Made by a program: the position numbers and the translations under genes. From assembly GCA_964544885.1 (NCBI GenBank), contig CAZJDX010000010.1:1-64000 (forward strand): DNA of 64,000 nucleotides, written 5' to 3'. This DNA is from QQVM01 sp964544885 (lineage in GTDB: Bacteria > Bacteroidota > Bacteroidia > AKYH767-A > 2013-40CM-41-45). Shown here one piece after another: positions 44,483 to 54,174 of the stretch. The notes under the pieces were generated by a model. The model searched no databases and was not told the DNA's origin. It saw only the letters and a list, made by a program, of their open reading frames with translations. How positions within the stretch are numbered: position 1 is the stretch's first letter; each line of letters begins with the position of its first letter.

Positions 44483-46654
44483 TCAATGTATGCGGATCCC
44501 AATGATAAGGACGTCGTCGACCTGCTCATGATCTCCTTTCCATTCTTCAAAAAATGAGTTAAACCTTAACTCTTGTTCCTTCATGGGAAGGTCCTGCAAG
44601 GTCAATATCAGCTCGCGCATTCTTTTACTGAGCATTTTCCTTCCATCCTTTCCGCCAAACTGATCAGCATAACCATCGGTGAAGAGATAGATACAATCGC
44701 CGCGTTTTAAATCAACGGCGTGACTGGTGAAATGGGCATCCTTGTTCAGCCTGAATCCGCCTATGCCGAGTTTGTCTGGTTTGATTTCCTTCAATACCCC
44801 ATCTGATAGAAGGTAAAGCGGCCTGTTCGATCCGGCATACTCCATATTCATCGCATTCAGGTCGAGACTGCAAACGGCGATATCCATCCCATCCGTGACC
44901 TCCGAATCTTTTTGTCTCAAAGCATGTACAATTCCGCTGTTCAGGTTATTGAGTATCTCCGCCGGTCTTGTAATTCCCTTTTCATTGATTAACTGATTGA
45001 GCAGTAAAATACCTATCATGCTCAGAAATGCTCCGGTTACACCGTGTCCGGTACAATCAGCAGCGGCAACGATCAACTTTCCGTTTTTCCGGGAGAAGGT
45101 ATAAAAGTCACCGCTGACAATATCTTTTGGTCTGTAAAAGATAAATGCATCCGAGAGTGTTTTGTGGATCAAAACGGTCTCAGGCAAAATGGCTGACTGG
45201 ATGCGGCGCGCATATTGAAGATTGTCCAGGATGTCACGGTTTTTTTGCGCCAGCTCCGAGGTTCTCTCTTTAACTTTGAGTTCAAGTTCAGCTTTCTGAT
45301 TCTCAAGCAGCTTTTTCCTTTCTTCCTCCTGGCTTACGGTTTTATGGAACAGATGTTTTATTTCTTTTAATTGTTGATTTAGTTTTTCATTAATTTTTGA
45401 AAAGTCTCTTGCCAGGTAGATGGTCATGGATACGGAGACACTCAACAATAAGCTGTATCCGAAAAAACCTCCGAGATTATTATTTATCACCGAAGCCGTA
45501 TCTGCCTCTCCAAGTTTATTCAAGACAAATGCGAGAAGTGCGAGCATGATAAGTCCGGCAGGCGGAAGCAAAATCCCGAAGAGGAAAATGGATGCGCCTT
45601 CTTTTTTTCTCCGCCATGCTTTAAAATACACACGGAGGATCTCAACAAGGCTTAAAAGAATAAATACAATGACGATCAAGCCCCCTTCACTTTTGTAATT
45701 GGAGAGGAACATTGTGAAAAGTCCTGTGATCAGCAGTGCGGACAGAACCCAGAAGTAGAGCAGCAGTCTCTTATAAAAAATCTGATATAATAAAGCAGTA
45801 AAAAGCAAAGGAATCATGAGAACGGAAACTACCTCCATGATCCCAATCCGCATGGTTGTGTTCAGATCTGCACCGCTCAGGATCTTATAGATCCCAAAAA
45901 TGATAATGAAGAGAAAGAGAGTAAAAAGGCTATAATACAGATTGGTCCGGTTGGCTCTGTAAAAAATGAACAGGATAAAATGAAATATGCTTAGGGTTAT
46001 GAAAATACCGCTGAACAGGGAAAGGATGAATAGCTGGGAAGGATCAGCAAGGTCTTCCATGCTGCTCTCAAGGGTGGTCAGGGATAGCCGGAAGCCGCTG
46101 TCGTTACTGATAACGGTCAGTTTTAAATTGTCATTATTATTTTCCGGATTAAACCGGGAATACCGAATTGCCAGAATATGGCTGCCTGAGGTTAACAGTA
46201 AGGGAACAGGAATGAATCTAACCCTGAACCCTGAAATCCCCTTCTGGTCCTTCGTTTTCAAGGTGCCTATGCTTTGTATCAGCTTTCCGTCGAAATAAAT
46301 TTCGCAGGCATCCTTTACGAGGTATTCAAGAGAAGCCAGCTGCATGTGCAGACTGCTGTCGGCATAAAAGGTATAGCGATACCAAAGTATTGATGGGTCG
46401 AGTATGTAAAGTGAGTCAAGGCTGGGATTGCTCTGATCCTGTCTGAGATTATACCAGGCACTGTCATGGAATTCAATCGCGGAGAATGCCGGGTCATCAC
46501 CGGGATAAAATTTCCAGTTGTCATTGAGGTTGATTCCTTCCCTGAGTTTATCAATGCTGAGGGTATCAATCGACTTTGCATCAGCCGGGAGTGTTAAAGT
46601 AAGTACGGTAAATAATAATATCCTGAAACTAAGCGACCGTTTTCCTGGCATCAT
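44483..46654 (-). CDS. 7TM-DISM sensor with SpoIIE-type PP2C phosphatase domain
   Basis: 723 residues from Met 46654 (46651 also possible). The signal peptide (SLSFRILLFTVLTLTLPADA) is followed by an extracytoplasmic jelly-roll-like domain (residues 35-210, DNWKFYPGDDPAFSAIEFHDSAW), seven transmembrane helices (about 225-410), a coiled coil (about 415-490, LNQQLKEIKHLFHK ... KERTSELAQKNRDILD) and a SpoIIE phosphatase domain (about 500-720). The phosphatase has metal-binding FYRPKDIVSGDFY, AAADCTGHGVTGAFLSMIG and LFTDGYADQFGG. Such proteins (RsbU-like) dephosphorylate anti-sigma antagonists in stress pathways. No anti-sigma partner gene is in the window. Signal and target unknown. Confidence 0.9.
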   Translation of the reverse strand: MMPGKRSLSFRILLFTVLTLTLPADAKSIDTLSIDKLREGINLNDNWKFYPGDDPAFSAIEFHDSAWYNLRQDQSNPSLDSLYILDPSILWYRYTFYADSSLHMQLASLEYLVKDACEIYFDGKLIQSIGTLKTKDQKGISGFRVRFIPVPLLLTSGSHILAIRYSRFNPENNNDNLKLTVISNDSGFRLSLTTLESSMEDLADPSQLFILSLFSGIFITLSIFHFILFIFYRANRTNLYYSLFTLFLFIIIFGIYKILSGADLNTTMRIGIMEVVSVLMIPLLFTALLYQIFYKRLLLYFWVLSALLITGLFTMFLSNYKSEGGLIVIVFILLSLVEILRVYFKAWRRKKEGASIFLFGILLPPAGLIMLALLAFVLNKLGEADTASVINNNLGGFFGYSLLLSVSVSMTIYLARDFSKINEKLNQQLKEIKHLFHKTVSQEEERKKLLENQKAELELKVKERTSELAQKNRDILDNLQYARRIQSAILPETVLIHKTLSDAFIFYRPKDIVSGDFYTFSRKNGKLIVAAADCTGHGVTGAFLSMIGILLLNQLINEKGITRPAEILNNLNSGIVHALRQKDSEVTDGMDIAVCSLDLNAMNMEYAGSNRPLYLLSDGVLKEIKPDKLGIGGFRLNKDAHFTSHAVDLKRGDCIYLFTDGYADQFGGKDGRKMLSKRMRELILTLQDLPMKEQELRFNSFFEEWKGDHEQVDDVLIIGIRIH

Positions 46655-46821
46655 TTGGTGGAGATTTCGGACATGTTGCACTGATCCTGAAGGGTCAGGC
46701 ATGCAAATTAAAATAAATTAAGTGGATTGAATATTGTATCCTGTCTTGAAATAAACTTTGAAGAAGTTAAATTTTCAGACTTGAACCGGGAAAAGCGTTA
46801 TTGAAAGAAATGTGAAAATAC

Positions 46822-49800
46822 TCAGTTCAGCGGGATCAGGATAAGTTCCTCTCTTCCCTCGTCAATAACAGACAAATAATAAATGCCGGATGACAAATCT
46901 TTCATGTCTACGTGTAATTGCCGGAATCCGGGAATCCCATCATTGGTTTGCCTGTATATCAATTGTCCTTCGGGGTTGAACAGGCGTAACAGGGTTTGAG
47001 AGTGAGTGGATTTGTTGAATTCTATCACCACCTGGTCTCTGGCCGGTAAAGGATAGACTATGAAGGCATTTTTCCCGGTTATCTTATCCATGCCTGTGAG
47101 CACAGATACTTCAATGGCATCTGTAGCAGTACAGTTATTGTTGTCTGTTACGACCACTGAATAATTTCCCGCTGTATTAACCTGTATAATTTGTGTGGTT
47201 TCACCCGTTGACCAGAGATAATTGCTGTAACCAGAACCTGCATCCAAGGATAAATTCTGACCACTCATAATGCTCGTATCTGCACCAAGGTTTGTGGATG
47301 GAACCGTGTTGACGTAGGCGGTCACCGTAACTGGTGAACTGGGACAGACACTGGAAGTCCGGGCAATATAATTAGTGGTTGAATTGAGGAAAGGAGTTGT
47401 GAACGTGTTTCCGATCGCAAGGTTTTGACTTCCTGAATCATCAAACCAGAATACAGTATCATTCGACTGGGCCTGAAAGGTAAATACAGAGGGCCCGCAA
47501 TGAGAATTGTCAGTTACGGACGGTGTCTGACCTTGCGGAAGTACGGTGACATGTACACTGACGGAATTGACGGAGCAACCCTGATTGCTCACCGTAACGT
47601 AGTATGTTCCGCTCGAGCCTGCATAAATTAAATGTTGAGTTTCACCCGCAATTGGATTTCCGTTTTTGTACCACTGATAAGTGTTTCCCGTACCACTGGC
47701 TGCAGTAATTTCCAGGTTCAGTCCGTCGCAGAATGTCGTGGAGCCGTTGTAATTCACCGTAGCGTCCGGAGCAAAGAAGGCCCTTCCGGGCGAACCTCCA
47801 AGGCATCCTGCAAACCAGTTTGACGGATTCTCCGGGTCAGACTGCGGATTGTTCAACTCCAGCGTATATCCTTCTCCGTCGGCAAGGGCCGGCCAGGGAG
47901 CTTCATCGGTATATTCTATGGTAATGATGTTGTCTTCAAGATAATCGAACAAACGGACTTCGTCTCCGCTGTTGCTGAAGCTGAATCCAAGGGGTCCGAT
48001 AACATTATTCAACTGCGGAAACCTGCTTTCAAAACGTGTGGGATCTTCAGCGACAACAAGGTATTCGCCTTCTTCAATCACCGTTCCTACAGGGAATGTA
48101 TAGGTGTGGTAGTCGTTTTTGTCCCTGATCTTCCATCCTGAAATATCAAGATCAACCGATCCGTAATTGTACAGTTCGATCCAGTCGCCCGCGTCTGCTC
48201 CCGGTCCGGAATGGTAATTAATCTCAGTGATGGCGATGTCCGGACTTTCGGCGGATCCATCGAAATAGGCTGTGATCTGATCTGTTGAAGTGAAGTTGAT
48301 GGTTAGTTCCTGGTTTGGATTATTTGAACTGATTGCGACATTGGAACGCCAGTGATCGAAAGTATAGCCGGGGTTGGGCATGGCGGTGATGGTTACGGGA
48401 TTGCCTCGGAAATAAACTCCCGACCAGGGGTAGGATCCCGGTGTAACCGTGCTGATCTGAATTCTTCCTGCTCCTGCCGGACTAACATTAAGCGTAAGTG
48501 TTACTTTACTTTGAAGTCCGAATTCCCCAAGAATCTGATCACGGACACGGTTCGGCCGGCTGTTGATGAAGTTCTCCATGGAATTGATATCACTGTTCCA
48601 TGTACTCATGCTGAAATTCTCCCCGTTGAATGAATCCCACTTGTCAAAGTGTTCATTCATGTCGTGATCCATTACATCTTCAAATTCTTCAACAACATCC
48701 AACAGATTGGAAGGTTTGAAAATGGTATTGATCAGGTCGGCATAGCGGTTGATAAAGTAGGTCTTGAAGGCGTTGTTCTGAAGCAAAGCGTCGAAAAGAT
48801 CAGAGGTGTAGTTCTGTGATATCGGATCACGCGCGATCCTGATGGTGCTGTCATTAACGCTACCGGAATATCCAAGTCCCATGTCCAGATCGTACAGGAG
48901 ATATCTCCATTTTCCACCCGCAGCTTTTGGTCGCCACATCTTGATATTGTTTGTCCAGTCTCCCATCCAGTCGCCGTTATTGTAATAGGTTTCAGCGATC
49001 ATATAATCAACAAAATTTTTTATATCAAGCTGCTCATCAATTTCTGAGTAGTAATTTGAATTGTTCGGATTTTCAGAAAGGGCATAGTCTATGAGATCCC
49101 AGAAGGTTTGGTCAGAACCGAATTTGGTTGTTACACCGCCACCTTCCAGCAACATGTCAATCTCGTCTTTTCCCAAACCGTGATTGTTTTTTATCCAGTG
49201 CTGATCATGGTTCTCGTGGATGGTATATACACCCCAATATTCACCATTCAGAAACACAACGGCCGGCTCAGCGCCGAGATATCCTGAATGCGTGTTTTTC
49301 ATTACCCTTTGCATGAGCGCGTCGCGGAAATGAACCGTATTCCAGTCAGTCCCCGCGTTTCGCAACACAAAATTATCCAGGTTGTTTAGCTGTGGCTTGT
49401 CTGAAAACAAGGCATACTCAATACTCGAAGTGCCCATTTCATCACTGAGTTTTATTTCGAAACTCTTTTGCGGTTTTGCCTGAGAGTAATTTCCAAAGAT
49501 CTCAATATTGGCATCGAAGGAAAGTTGTTTGTTATTGTCCTTGTCATAATACTCTATGCCGGCTGGCACTTCCCAGTCCTGCCAGAAATTGGCTCCTTTA
49601 TAGGGGTAGTTTGGCTCGGCGTATGGCCCCGTTGCATAGATTCCGCTGTTATAATCCCATAAATTATCCGGATCGGTTGAAATGGTAAATACCGGAAGGT
49701 GTATATCTTCATTGATGAAGTATGTCTTGGTGAAGGTAGGACTCGGAAGATAGCCGGTTTTGAATACTTTGACCCGTATTGTTTTAGTCGAATTCAGACT

Positions 49801-51057
49801 GATGGAATTGTTGAATTGTGTGGAGGAAGAAGTGGGTTCCGAACCATCAGTAGTGTAACGGATCTTTGTACCGCTCATGGAGGTAGAAAGCGAAAGTGAT
49901 CGGGAACTGCTGTAAAAGCCTTCCGCCAGGGAGAATACGGGATCACTTGCATAACCCGGATAACAGGTGGAGTTGGAATTCGAGCCGAGTGGAGTAGGGT
50001 CAGTAAAGACACACCATGTTGATGAACCATCCGATGACCTGCCCATGGAATGATTCGGTTCAAGCAGAGGTATAATTTCCTGATCGATATTCATACCGGT
50101 GTTATCGGTCAGTAAAACAGTCTCGCCGGAACGGCTTAACTTGAATGGCGCCTGAAAATACTGAAAGGAAGGGGCATTGAACCAGGAAGGCACATTAGAA
50201 AAAGTCTGGGTGGCGCTGAGCATCCCGAATGAAAGAAATGGGATCGCGCTCAGGTCACCGGAGTTCGACTGATTATTATGAACCTGTACGGCAAGTACAT
50301 TTAAACCCGGAAGTAAGATTGATTTTAGAAAGGAGGGATCTATATAAAAAGAATCCGGATCATTTCCCTGATAAAGCATCGCTTCGTGTGATGAGAAAGC
50401 GAGAACATTGTAAGCAGGACGGTCACCGGAGGTGCCCAGGTTTGCTCTGGCGATCTCTGTTCCGTTCAGGTATGCTACAAATCCGTCATCATAATCTATA
50501 TTGAAAACAGCGCTGTTGATATCACCGGTATCTGGTACAAAGAATTCCTTACGCATCATGACTGAGATGCTGGAAGTAGAGATACGGGTATTGTCATCAC
50601 TGTCCCCAAAACCAATCCCACCGTTACCACTCGACCAACTGCTATGATTGAACGAAAGATTTCTCCAGTTTGTATCCGGTTGTGAAGTGCCGGCGAAATA
50701 TTTCCAGCTTGAATATGCACTTACCGCTGTTTCCCAGTGATTGCTGATATCGGTCCGGTTAATATCAGAGGCGAACAGTAAAACTTTTTGGCCAGGCCCT
50801 AACTCAAAAGCGGGGAAGGTAAACTTGAATGGTTTTGATATTTCATCTGAAAAACCATATCCTTCCATATTGACCGGTGTAGGACCGTCATTATAAAACT
50901 CCACCCAGTCATCATACTTGCCGTTATCATTTAACTTATTGTCTACGTTAGACAGACAAACCTCATTTATGACTACCTGAGAAAAGCCGGCAATGGTGAG
51001 TAGCATAAAAAATAAAAGACAACCGGTTCTTATTGCCGGTCTAAAAAAGTGGTTCAT
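46822..51057 (-). CDS. CotH-kinase/lamin-tail-domain surface protein, T9SS type A
   Basis: 1411 residues from ATG 51057 (signal peptide MNHFFRPAIRTGCLLFFMLLTIAGFSQ); an upstream basic stretch in frame is not used. Order: first lamin-tail domain (VVINEVCLSN ... DDWVEFYND), jelly-roll region, chitobiase-like CHB_HEX_C segment (TKIRYTTDGSEPTSSS), CotH kinase-fold domain (about 480-900: FEIKLSDE, FVLRNAGTDWNTVHFRDAL, VFLNGEYWGVYTIHEN, YLLYDLDMGLGYSG), Gly-rich beta repeat (NPGYTFDHW), second lamin-tail domain (DIAITEINYH ... GDWIELYN), Ig and PKD modules, and sorting domain (VYPLPARDQ ... GIYYLSV). CotH of Bacillus phosphorylates coat proteins; here the domain would act outside the cell, so activity needs proof. 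Confidence 0.88.
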   Translation of the reverse strand: MNHFFRPAIRTGCLLFFMLLTIAGFSQVVINEVCLSNVDNKLNDNGKYDDWVEFYNDGPTPVNMEGYGFSDEISKPFKFTFPAFELGPGQKVLLFASDINRTDISNHWETAVSAYSSWKYFAGTSQPDTNWRNLSFNHSSWSSGNGGIGFGDSDDNTRISTSSISVMMRKEFFVPDTGDINSAVFNIDYDDGFVAYLNGTEIARANLGTSGDRPAYNVLAFSSHEAMLYQGNDPDSFYIDPSFLKSILLPGLNVLAVQVHNNQSNSGDLSAIPFLSFGMLSATQTFSNVPSWFNAPSFQYFQAPFKLSRSGETVLLTDNTGMNIDQEIIPLLEPNHSMGRSSDGSSTWCVFTDPTPLGSNSNSTCYPGYASDPVFSLAEGFYSSSRSLSLSTSMSGTKIRYTTDGSEPTSSSTQFNNSISLNSTKTIRVKVFKTGYLPSPTFTKTYFINEDIHLPVFTISTDPDNLWDYNSGIYATGPYAEPNYPYKGANFWQDWEVPAGIEYYDKDNNKQLSFDANIEIFGNYSQAKPQKSFEIKLSDEMGTSSIEYALFSDKPQLNNLDNFVLRNAGTDWNTVHFRDALMQRVMKNTHSGYLGAEPAVVFLNGEYWGVYTIHENHDQHWIKNNHGLGKDEIDMLLEGGGVTTKFGSDQTFWDLIDYALSENPNNSNYYSEIDEQLDIKNFVDYMIAETYYNNGDWMGDWTNNIKMWRPKAAGGKWRYLLYDLDMGLGYSGSVNDSTIRIARDPISQNYTSDLFDALLQNNAFKTYFINRYADLINTIFKPSNLLDVVEEFEDVMDHDMNEHFDKWDSFNGENFSMSTWNSDINSMENFINSRPNRVRDQILGEFGLQSKVTLTLNVSPAGAGRIQISTVTPGSYPWSGVYFRGNPVTITAMPNPGYTFDHWRSNVAISSNNPNQELTINFTSTDQITAYFDGSAESPDIAITEINYHSGPGADAGDWIELYNYGSVDLDISGWKIRDKNDYHTYTFPVGTVIEEGEYLVVAEDPTRFESRFPQLNNVIGPLGFSFSNSGDEVRLFDYLEDNIITIEYTDEAPWPALADGEGYTLELNNPQSDPENPSNWFAGCLGGSPGRAFFAPDATVNYNGSTTFCDGLNLEITAASGTGNTYQWYKNGNPIAGETQHLIYAGSSGTYYVTVSNQGCSVNSVSVHVTVLPQGQTPSVTDNSHCGPSVFTFQAQSNDTVFWFDDSGSQNLAIGNTFTTPFLNSTTNYIARTSSVCPSSPVTVTAYVNTVPSTNLGADTSIMSGQNLSLDAGSGYSNYLWSTGETTQIIQVNTAGNYSVVVTDNNNCTATDAIEVSVLTGMDKITGKNAFIVYPLPARDQVVIEFNKSTHSQTLLRLFNPEGQLIYRQTNDGIPGFRQLHVDMKDLSSGIYYLSVIDEGREELILIPLN

Positions 51058-51229
51058 GTCAGGCTCTGGTAATTGTTTGACGGTGTGTTGCTGAGATTTG
51101 TATTGATGTGAAAATAATCGAAGTTTGCTCTTTTTTAGACGAATTTTGGCCAATAGTGTGAATAAGATGGTAAAAGAAACCAGGTTTTATCTCAGGTAAT
51201 CATAAGGTTTCCGGCACATTAAGATGTGG

Positions 51230-51237
51230 CAAAATTA
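51230..51237 (-). promoter_or_regulatory. candidate -7 box for the CotH gene (TAATTTTG on the minus strand)
   Basis: A TAnnTTTG match about 170 bp upstream of the CotH start. The nearest TTG is 25 bp away, longer than usual. Confidence 0.3.
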
Positions 51238-51521
51238 GAAATAATAATCTATCATATTGGCTCAAAGCCGCCACAGTAGCTGATTTTATCAACCATTACC
51301 GGTGAATTGCCCTTGACTTTTTAACACTTCAAGGCTGCTGTATACCTGCCCTGAAAACCTGCTCTGCCGTTTCCGCCAATGCTCCTGTTGTGAAGAGCTT
51401 CTTATCAGGATGGAATTGATTTTTTTTCATCAATACCGCACAGTTTTTCCGGATCCAGTTTCATTCATCTACATTTTAAGGTCTTTCACCTCCTCAAATA
51501 CTGATTTTGGCCAAATATGGC

Positions 51522-51550
51522 TTGACAGGAATATGCATTTGATACATTTG
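51522..51550 (+). promoter_or_regulatory. candidate promoter for the 51718 gene (TTG-N18-TACATTTG)
   Basis: TTG (51522-51524) and TACATTTG (51543-51550) are separated by 18 bp, very close to the Bacteroidota housekeeping promoter consensus. It predicts a leader of roughly 160 nt before the ATG at 51718. The rest of 51058-51521 holds nothing recognised. Confidence 0.6.
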
Positions 51551-51577
51551 GTTTAAGTTTATCCATTGTCTGCCTGC

Positions 51578-51614
51578 TTCCGCTTCCGGCAGAATAAGCC
51601 GAAGATAGGCGGAA
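51578..51614 (+). promoter_or_regulatory. hairpin in the predicted 5' leader of the 51718 gene
   Basis: An outer 5-bp stem TTCCG/CGGAA encloses an inner stem CTT(C)CGGC/GCCGAAG with a 7-nt loop. It lies downstream of the candidate promoter and about 100 nt before the start codon. It has no T tract, so it is not an ordinary terminator. A role in mRNA stability or regulation is speculative. Confidence 0.4.
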
Positions 51615-51717
51615 ATGAGTGGATGTCGTATTTGGTTTTATTGTCATAACTTTAGAGGCATTTCATTTTAAATCCTAGCACAAATTCAATCAACATAAAA
51701 ACCATAAGCCTTACACC

Positions 51718-54060
51718 ATGAAAAAATTTTACTTGTTGTTTTTCGGAATTCTGTATTCCCTATACCTCCAGGCCCAGACCCTTAATGGTATAATCCCTGA
51801 CAACGCAACCGTAGGTCAGCAGAACCTCAACACCACGATCACCGCCACAAACCTGTTCCAGACCACCTTGTCGCCGGAAGGTAATATCTGGGAAATCAAT
51901 TTGAAAAAGGGTGCTGCCGTTATCCCTGTCTTTAGTCAGTGGAGCATGCCATTCAGCACTACAGTATTAGGTCCTGATTCAGCCGCAACCATAGTGTCCA
52001 TTCCATTCAACGCGGATACCGGGCTGTATGACCTGGAGCTTACCACATTTGATCCAAACTTTATTCTGCCAAACGTCACCTATACGGCTCCCGCAGCATT
52101 CACGGTGAATCCGCCTGACGGATATCTGAGCGGTAAGGTTTACAAAGATCTTAATGAAAACGGAATTTATGATGCTTCTGAACCCGGTATTTCAGGCTAT
52201 CCGGTAAACTTACAGCCCGGAAATAGATTTCAGTACACGGACGCTCAGGGTAATTACAGTTTCGGAATGAATAACGGAACGTATGTGATTAGTATAGGAA
52301 CCCAGGCCTCCCATACCTACGTATTAACTTCAGATTCCTCATCTTACATTGTAACTGTAAGTAACAATAACACCGGCGCACTTGATTTTGGTTTTGTGGA
52401 CGGGCTATTATCACTTTCCCCTGCTGTCACTTTTCCCGGCAGTAACCTGAATGCAATAGTAACTTCCCGTTCCTTGTTTTTAACCGGAGCCCAACCTTAC
52501 GGCAATATTACCTATTCCTATTTCCAGCATGTTTCAAATCCCTCCTATCAATATTTGGTTTCCAATGCCAACTATGTTGTACTCGATTCAAGTACAGTGC
52601 ATTTGGTTTACCCGGTTCCAACGAATATGCAACCTGGCATCTATAACCTGGTAATCAGAACCGGAAACTTAAGTTACTATCTTGAAAATGCACTAAGCAT
52701 TATCCCCGCGCCTTCTTATCTGGAAGGACATTGTTATTTTGATCTCAATAATAACGGGGCTTTTGATACAGGCGAGCCGCCTGTGGAAAATGTTCGGCTG
52801 TATCTGGACCCTGACAGTTCCTTCGCTTTCAGTGATAACTTGGGTAATTTCCGCTTCGGAGCAGTGCTGGGAAGTCATACCCTGAGCTATAGTCCGATGG
52901 CAAGTTCAATTTTTACCCTCACTTCCGCACCATCTTATTCATTCACTAATACAGGCAATCAGTCTGGCTTTGATTTTGGTTTCCGCTCAAACCTTCCTGA
53001 CTACACTTGTAATATTATTTTCAGTCCGGCTTTGATGAGATGTAATCAGCAAGTGACTTCCTACATCAGTTATCAGAACAAGAGTAATATTCCGGTGGAT
53101 GGTCTTGTTTATTTTATTCCGGATTCCGGACAAATTTATGTTTCATCGATACCCCCGCATTCATCTATCAACGGTGATACGATCTTTTGGAATTTCACGG
53201 CTTTGCAACCCATGGAAACAAGACAGATTTCAGTAAAGGTGCAGAACCCGCAAAGCGGAATAGTAATTATGATTTCGGGAATTAAGGCAGTAGATGGCTT
53301 TGGTATTGAACAATTCCATGATACCCTGAACTGGAGCGGAGACATACGATGTGCCTGGGATCCCAATGATAAAGCTGTAAGCCCGCAGGGAGTTGATGAT
53401 ACACATCACTATACACTCCTTTCTGAGACACTTGAATACCTTATCCGTTTTCAGAATACAGGAAATGATACAGCGTTCACGGTTATAATCCGGGACACCA
53501 TAGATGCATCACTTGATCTGAACACCTTTGAACTCATCGCGGCCAGTCATACCGTTCAGGTAGAGGTGGATCATAACCGGGCTGCCAGCTTTACCTTTAA
53601 TAATATCTTGCTTGCTGATAGTGTAATTGACGAACCAAACAGTCATGGATTTGTCCGATACAGAATAAGCCCTAACGCAGGGATTCCTGATCCTACCATC
53701 ATCGAAAACACCGCCTACATTTATTTCGACCTCAATCCGGCCGTGGTTACCAATACCACCTGGAACACCATGGTGTTGAATATCCCTGTAGGGTTGGGCG
53801 AGGTGATTCGGCTGAATGACGAGCTGAGTTTCTTCCCTAATCCGGTGACGGCAACAGGTTATTTCAGTATCAAGAATCCGGATGCCTCCCTGCACCGGCT
53901 TGAGATCTTTGATATGAAAGGATCAGGAGTATTTAAAACGGAATCGAACAGCAGTCTGATTGAATTTGAAAGAGGAGATCTGAAGTCCGGCTTGTACATG
54001 TTCCGCTTAGTTAACCAGAGTAATGGGAAAGTTCATACCGGTAAGATCAGTCTTCGATAA
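51718..54060 (+). CDS. secreted SdrD-B / DUF7619 repeat protein, T9SS type A
   Basis: 780 residues, signal peptide MKKFYLLFFGILYSLYLQAQ. Two SdrD-B-like domains are evident (YLSGKVYKDLNENGIYDASE ... and YLEGHCYFDLNNNGAFDTGE ...), each with the Asp/Asn-rich Ca2+-loop pattern DLNxNGxxDxxEP. They are followed by a DUF7619-type conserved-repeat domain (AWDPNDKAVSPQGV ... LEYLIRFQNTGNDTAF ... NTAYIYFDLNPAVVTNTTW) and a sorting domain (SFFPNPVTATGYF ... GLYMFRLV). Calcium-stiffened stalk domains presenting a surface tip are the usual reading. A structured leader precedes the gene and a clear terminator follows it. Confidence 0.88.
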   Translation: MKKFYLLFFGILYSLYLQAQTLNGIIPDNATVGQQNLNTTITATNLFQTTLSPEGNIWEINLKKGAAVIPVFSQWSMPFSTTVLGPDSAATIVSIPFNADTGLYDLELTTFDPNFILPNVTYTAPAAFTVNPPDGYLSGKVYKDLNENGIYDASEPGISGYPVNLQPGNRFQYTDAQGNYSFGMNNGTYVISIGTQASHTYVLTSDSSSYIVTVSNNNTGALDFGFVDGLLSLSPAVTFPGSNLNAIVTSRSLFLTGAQPYGNITYSYFQHVSNPSYQYLVSNANYVVLDSSTVHLVYPVPTNMQPGIYNLVIRTGNLSYYLENALSIIPAPSYLEGHCYFDLNNNGAFDTGEPPVENVRLYLDPDSSFAFSDNLGNFRFGAVLGSHTLSYSPMASSIFTLTSAPSYSFTNTGNQSGFDFGFRSNLPDYTCNIIFSPALMRCNQQVTSYISYQNKSNIPVDGLVYFIPDSGQIYVSSIPPHSSINGDTIFWNFTALQPMETRQISVKVQNPQSGIVIMISGIKAVDGFGIEQFHDTLNWSGDIRCAWDPNDKAVSPQGVDDTHHYTLLSETLEYLIRFQNTGNDTAFTVIIRDTIDASLDLNTFELIAASHTVQVEVDHNRAASFTFNNILLADSVIDEPNSHGFVRYRISPNAGIPDPTIIENTAYIYFDLNPAVVTNTTWNTMVLNIPVGLGEVIRLNDELSFFPNPVTATGYFSIKNPDASLHRLEIFDMKGSGVFKTESNSSLIEFERGDLKSGLYMFRLVNQSNGKVHTGKISLR

Positions 54061-54079
54061 TTAAACCGCTCCGGGTTAT

Positions 54080-54115
54080 AGCGCTAATGTGGGTTTACTG
54101 CATTGGCGCTTTTTT
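54080..54115 (+). terminator. intrinsic terminator after the SdrD-B gene
   Basis: A 10-bp stem AGCGCTAATG/CATTGGCGCT (one G-U pair; 54080-54089 with 54101-54110) with an 11-nt loop is followed by TTTTTTC. Confidence 0.85.
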
Positions 54116-54174
54116 CTTCCTTCATTGCGGAGGCCTCAGCGATTATTCGTAATTTTATATTCTAATTTCCGGTG

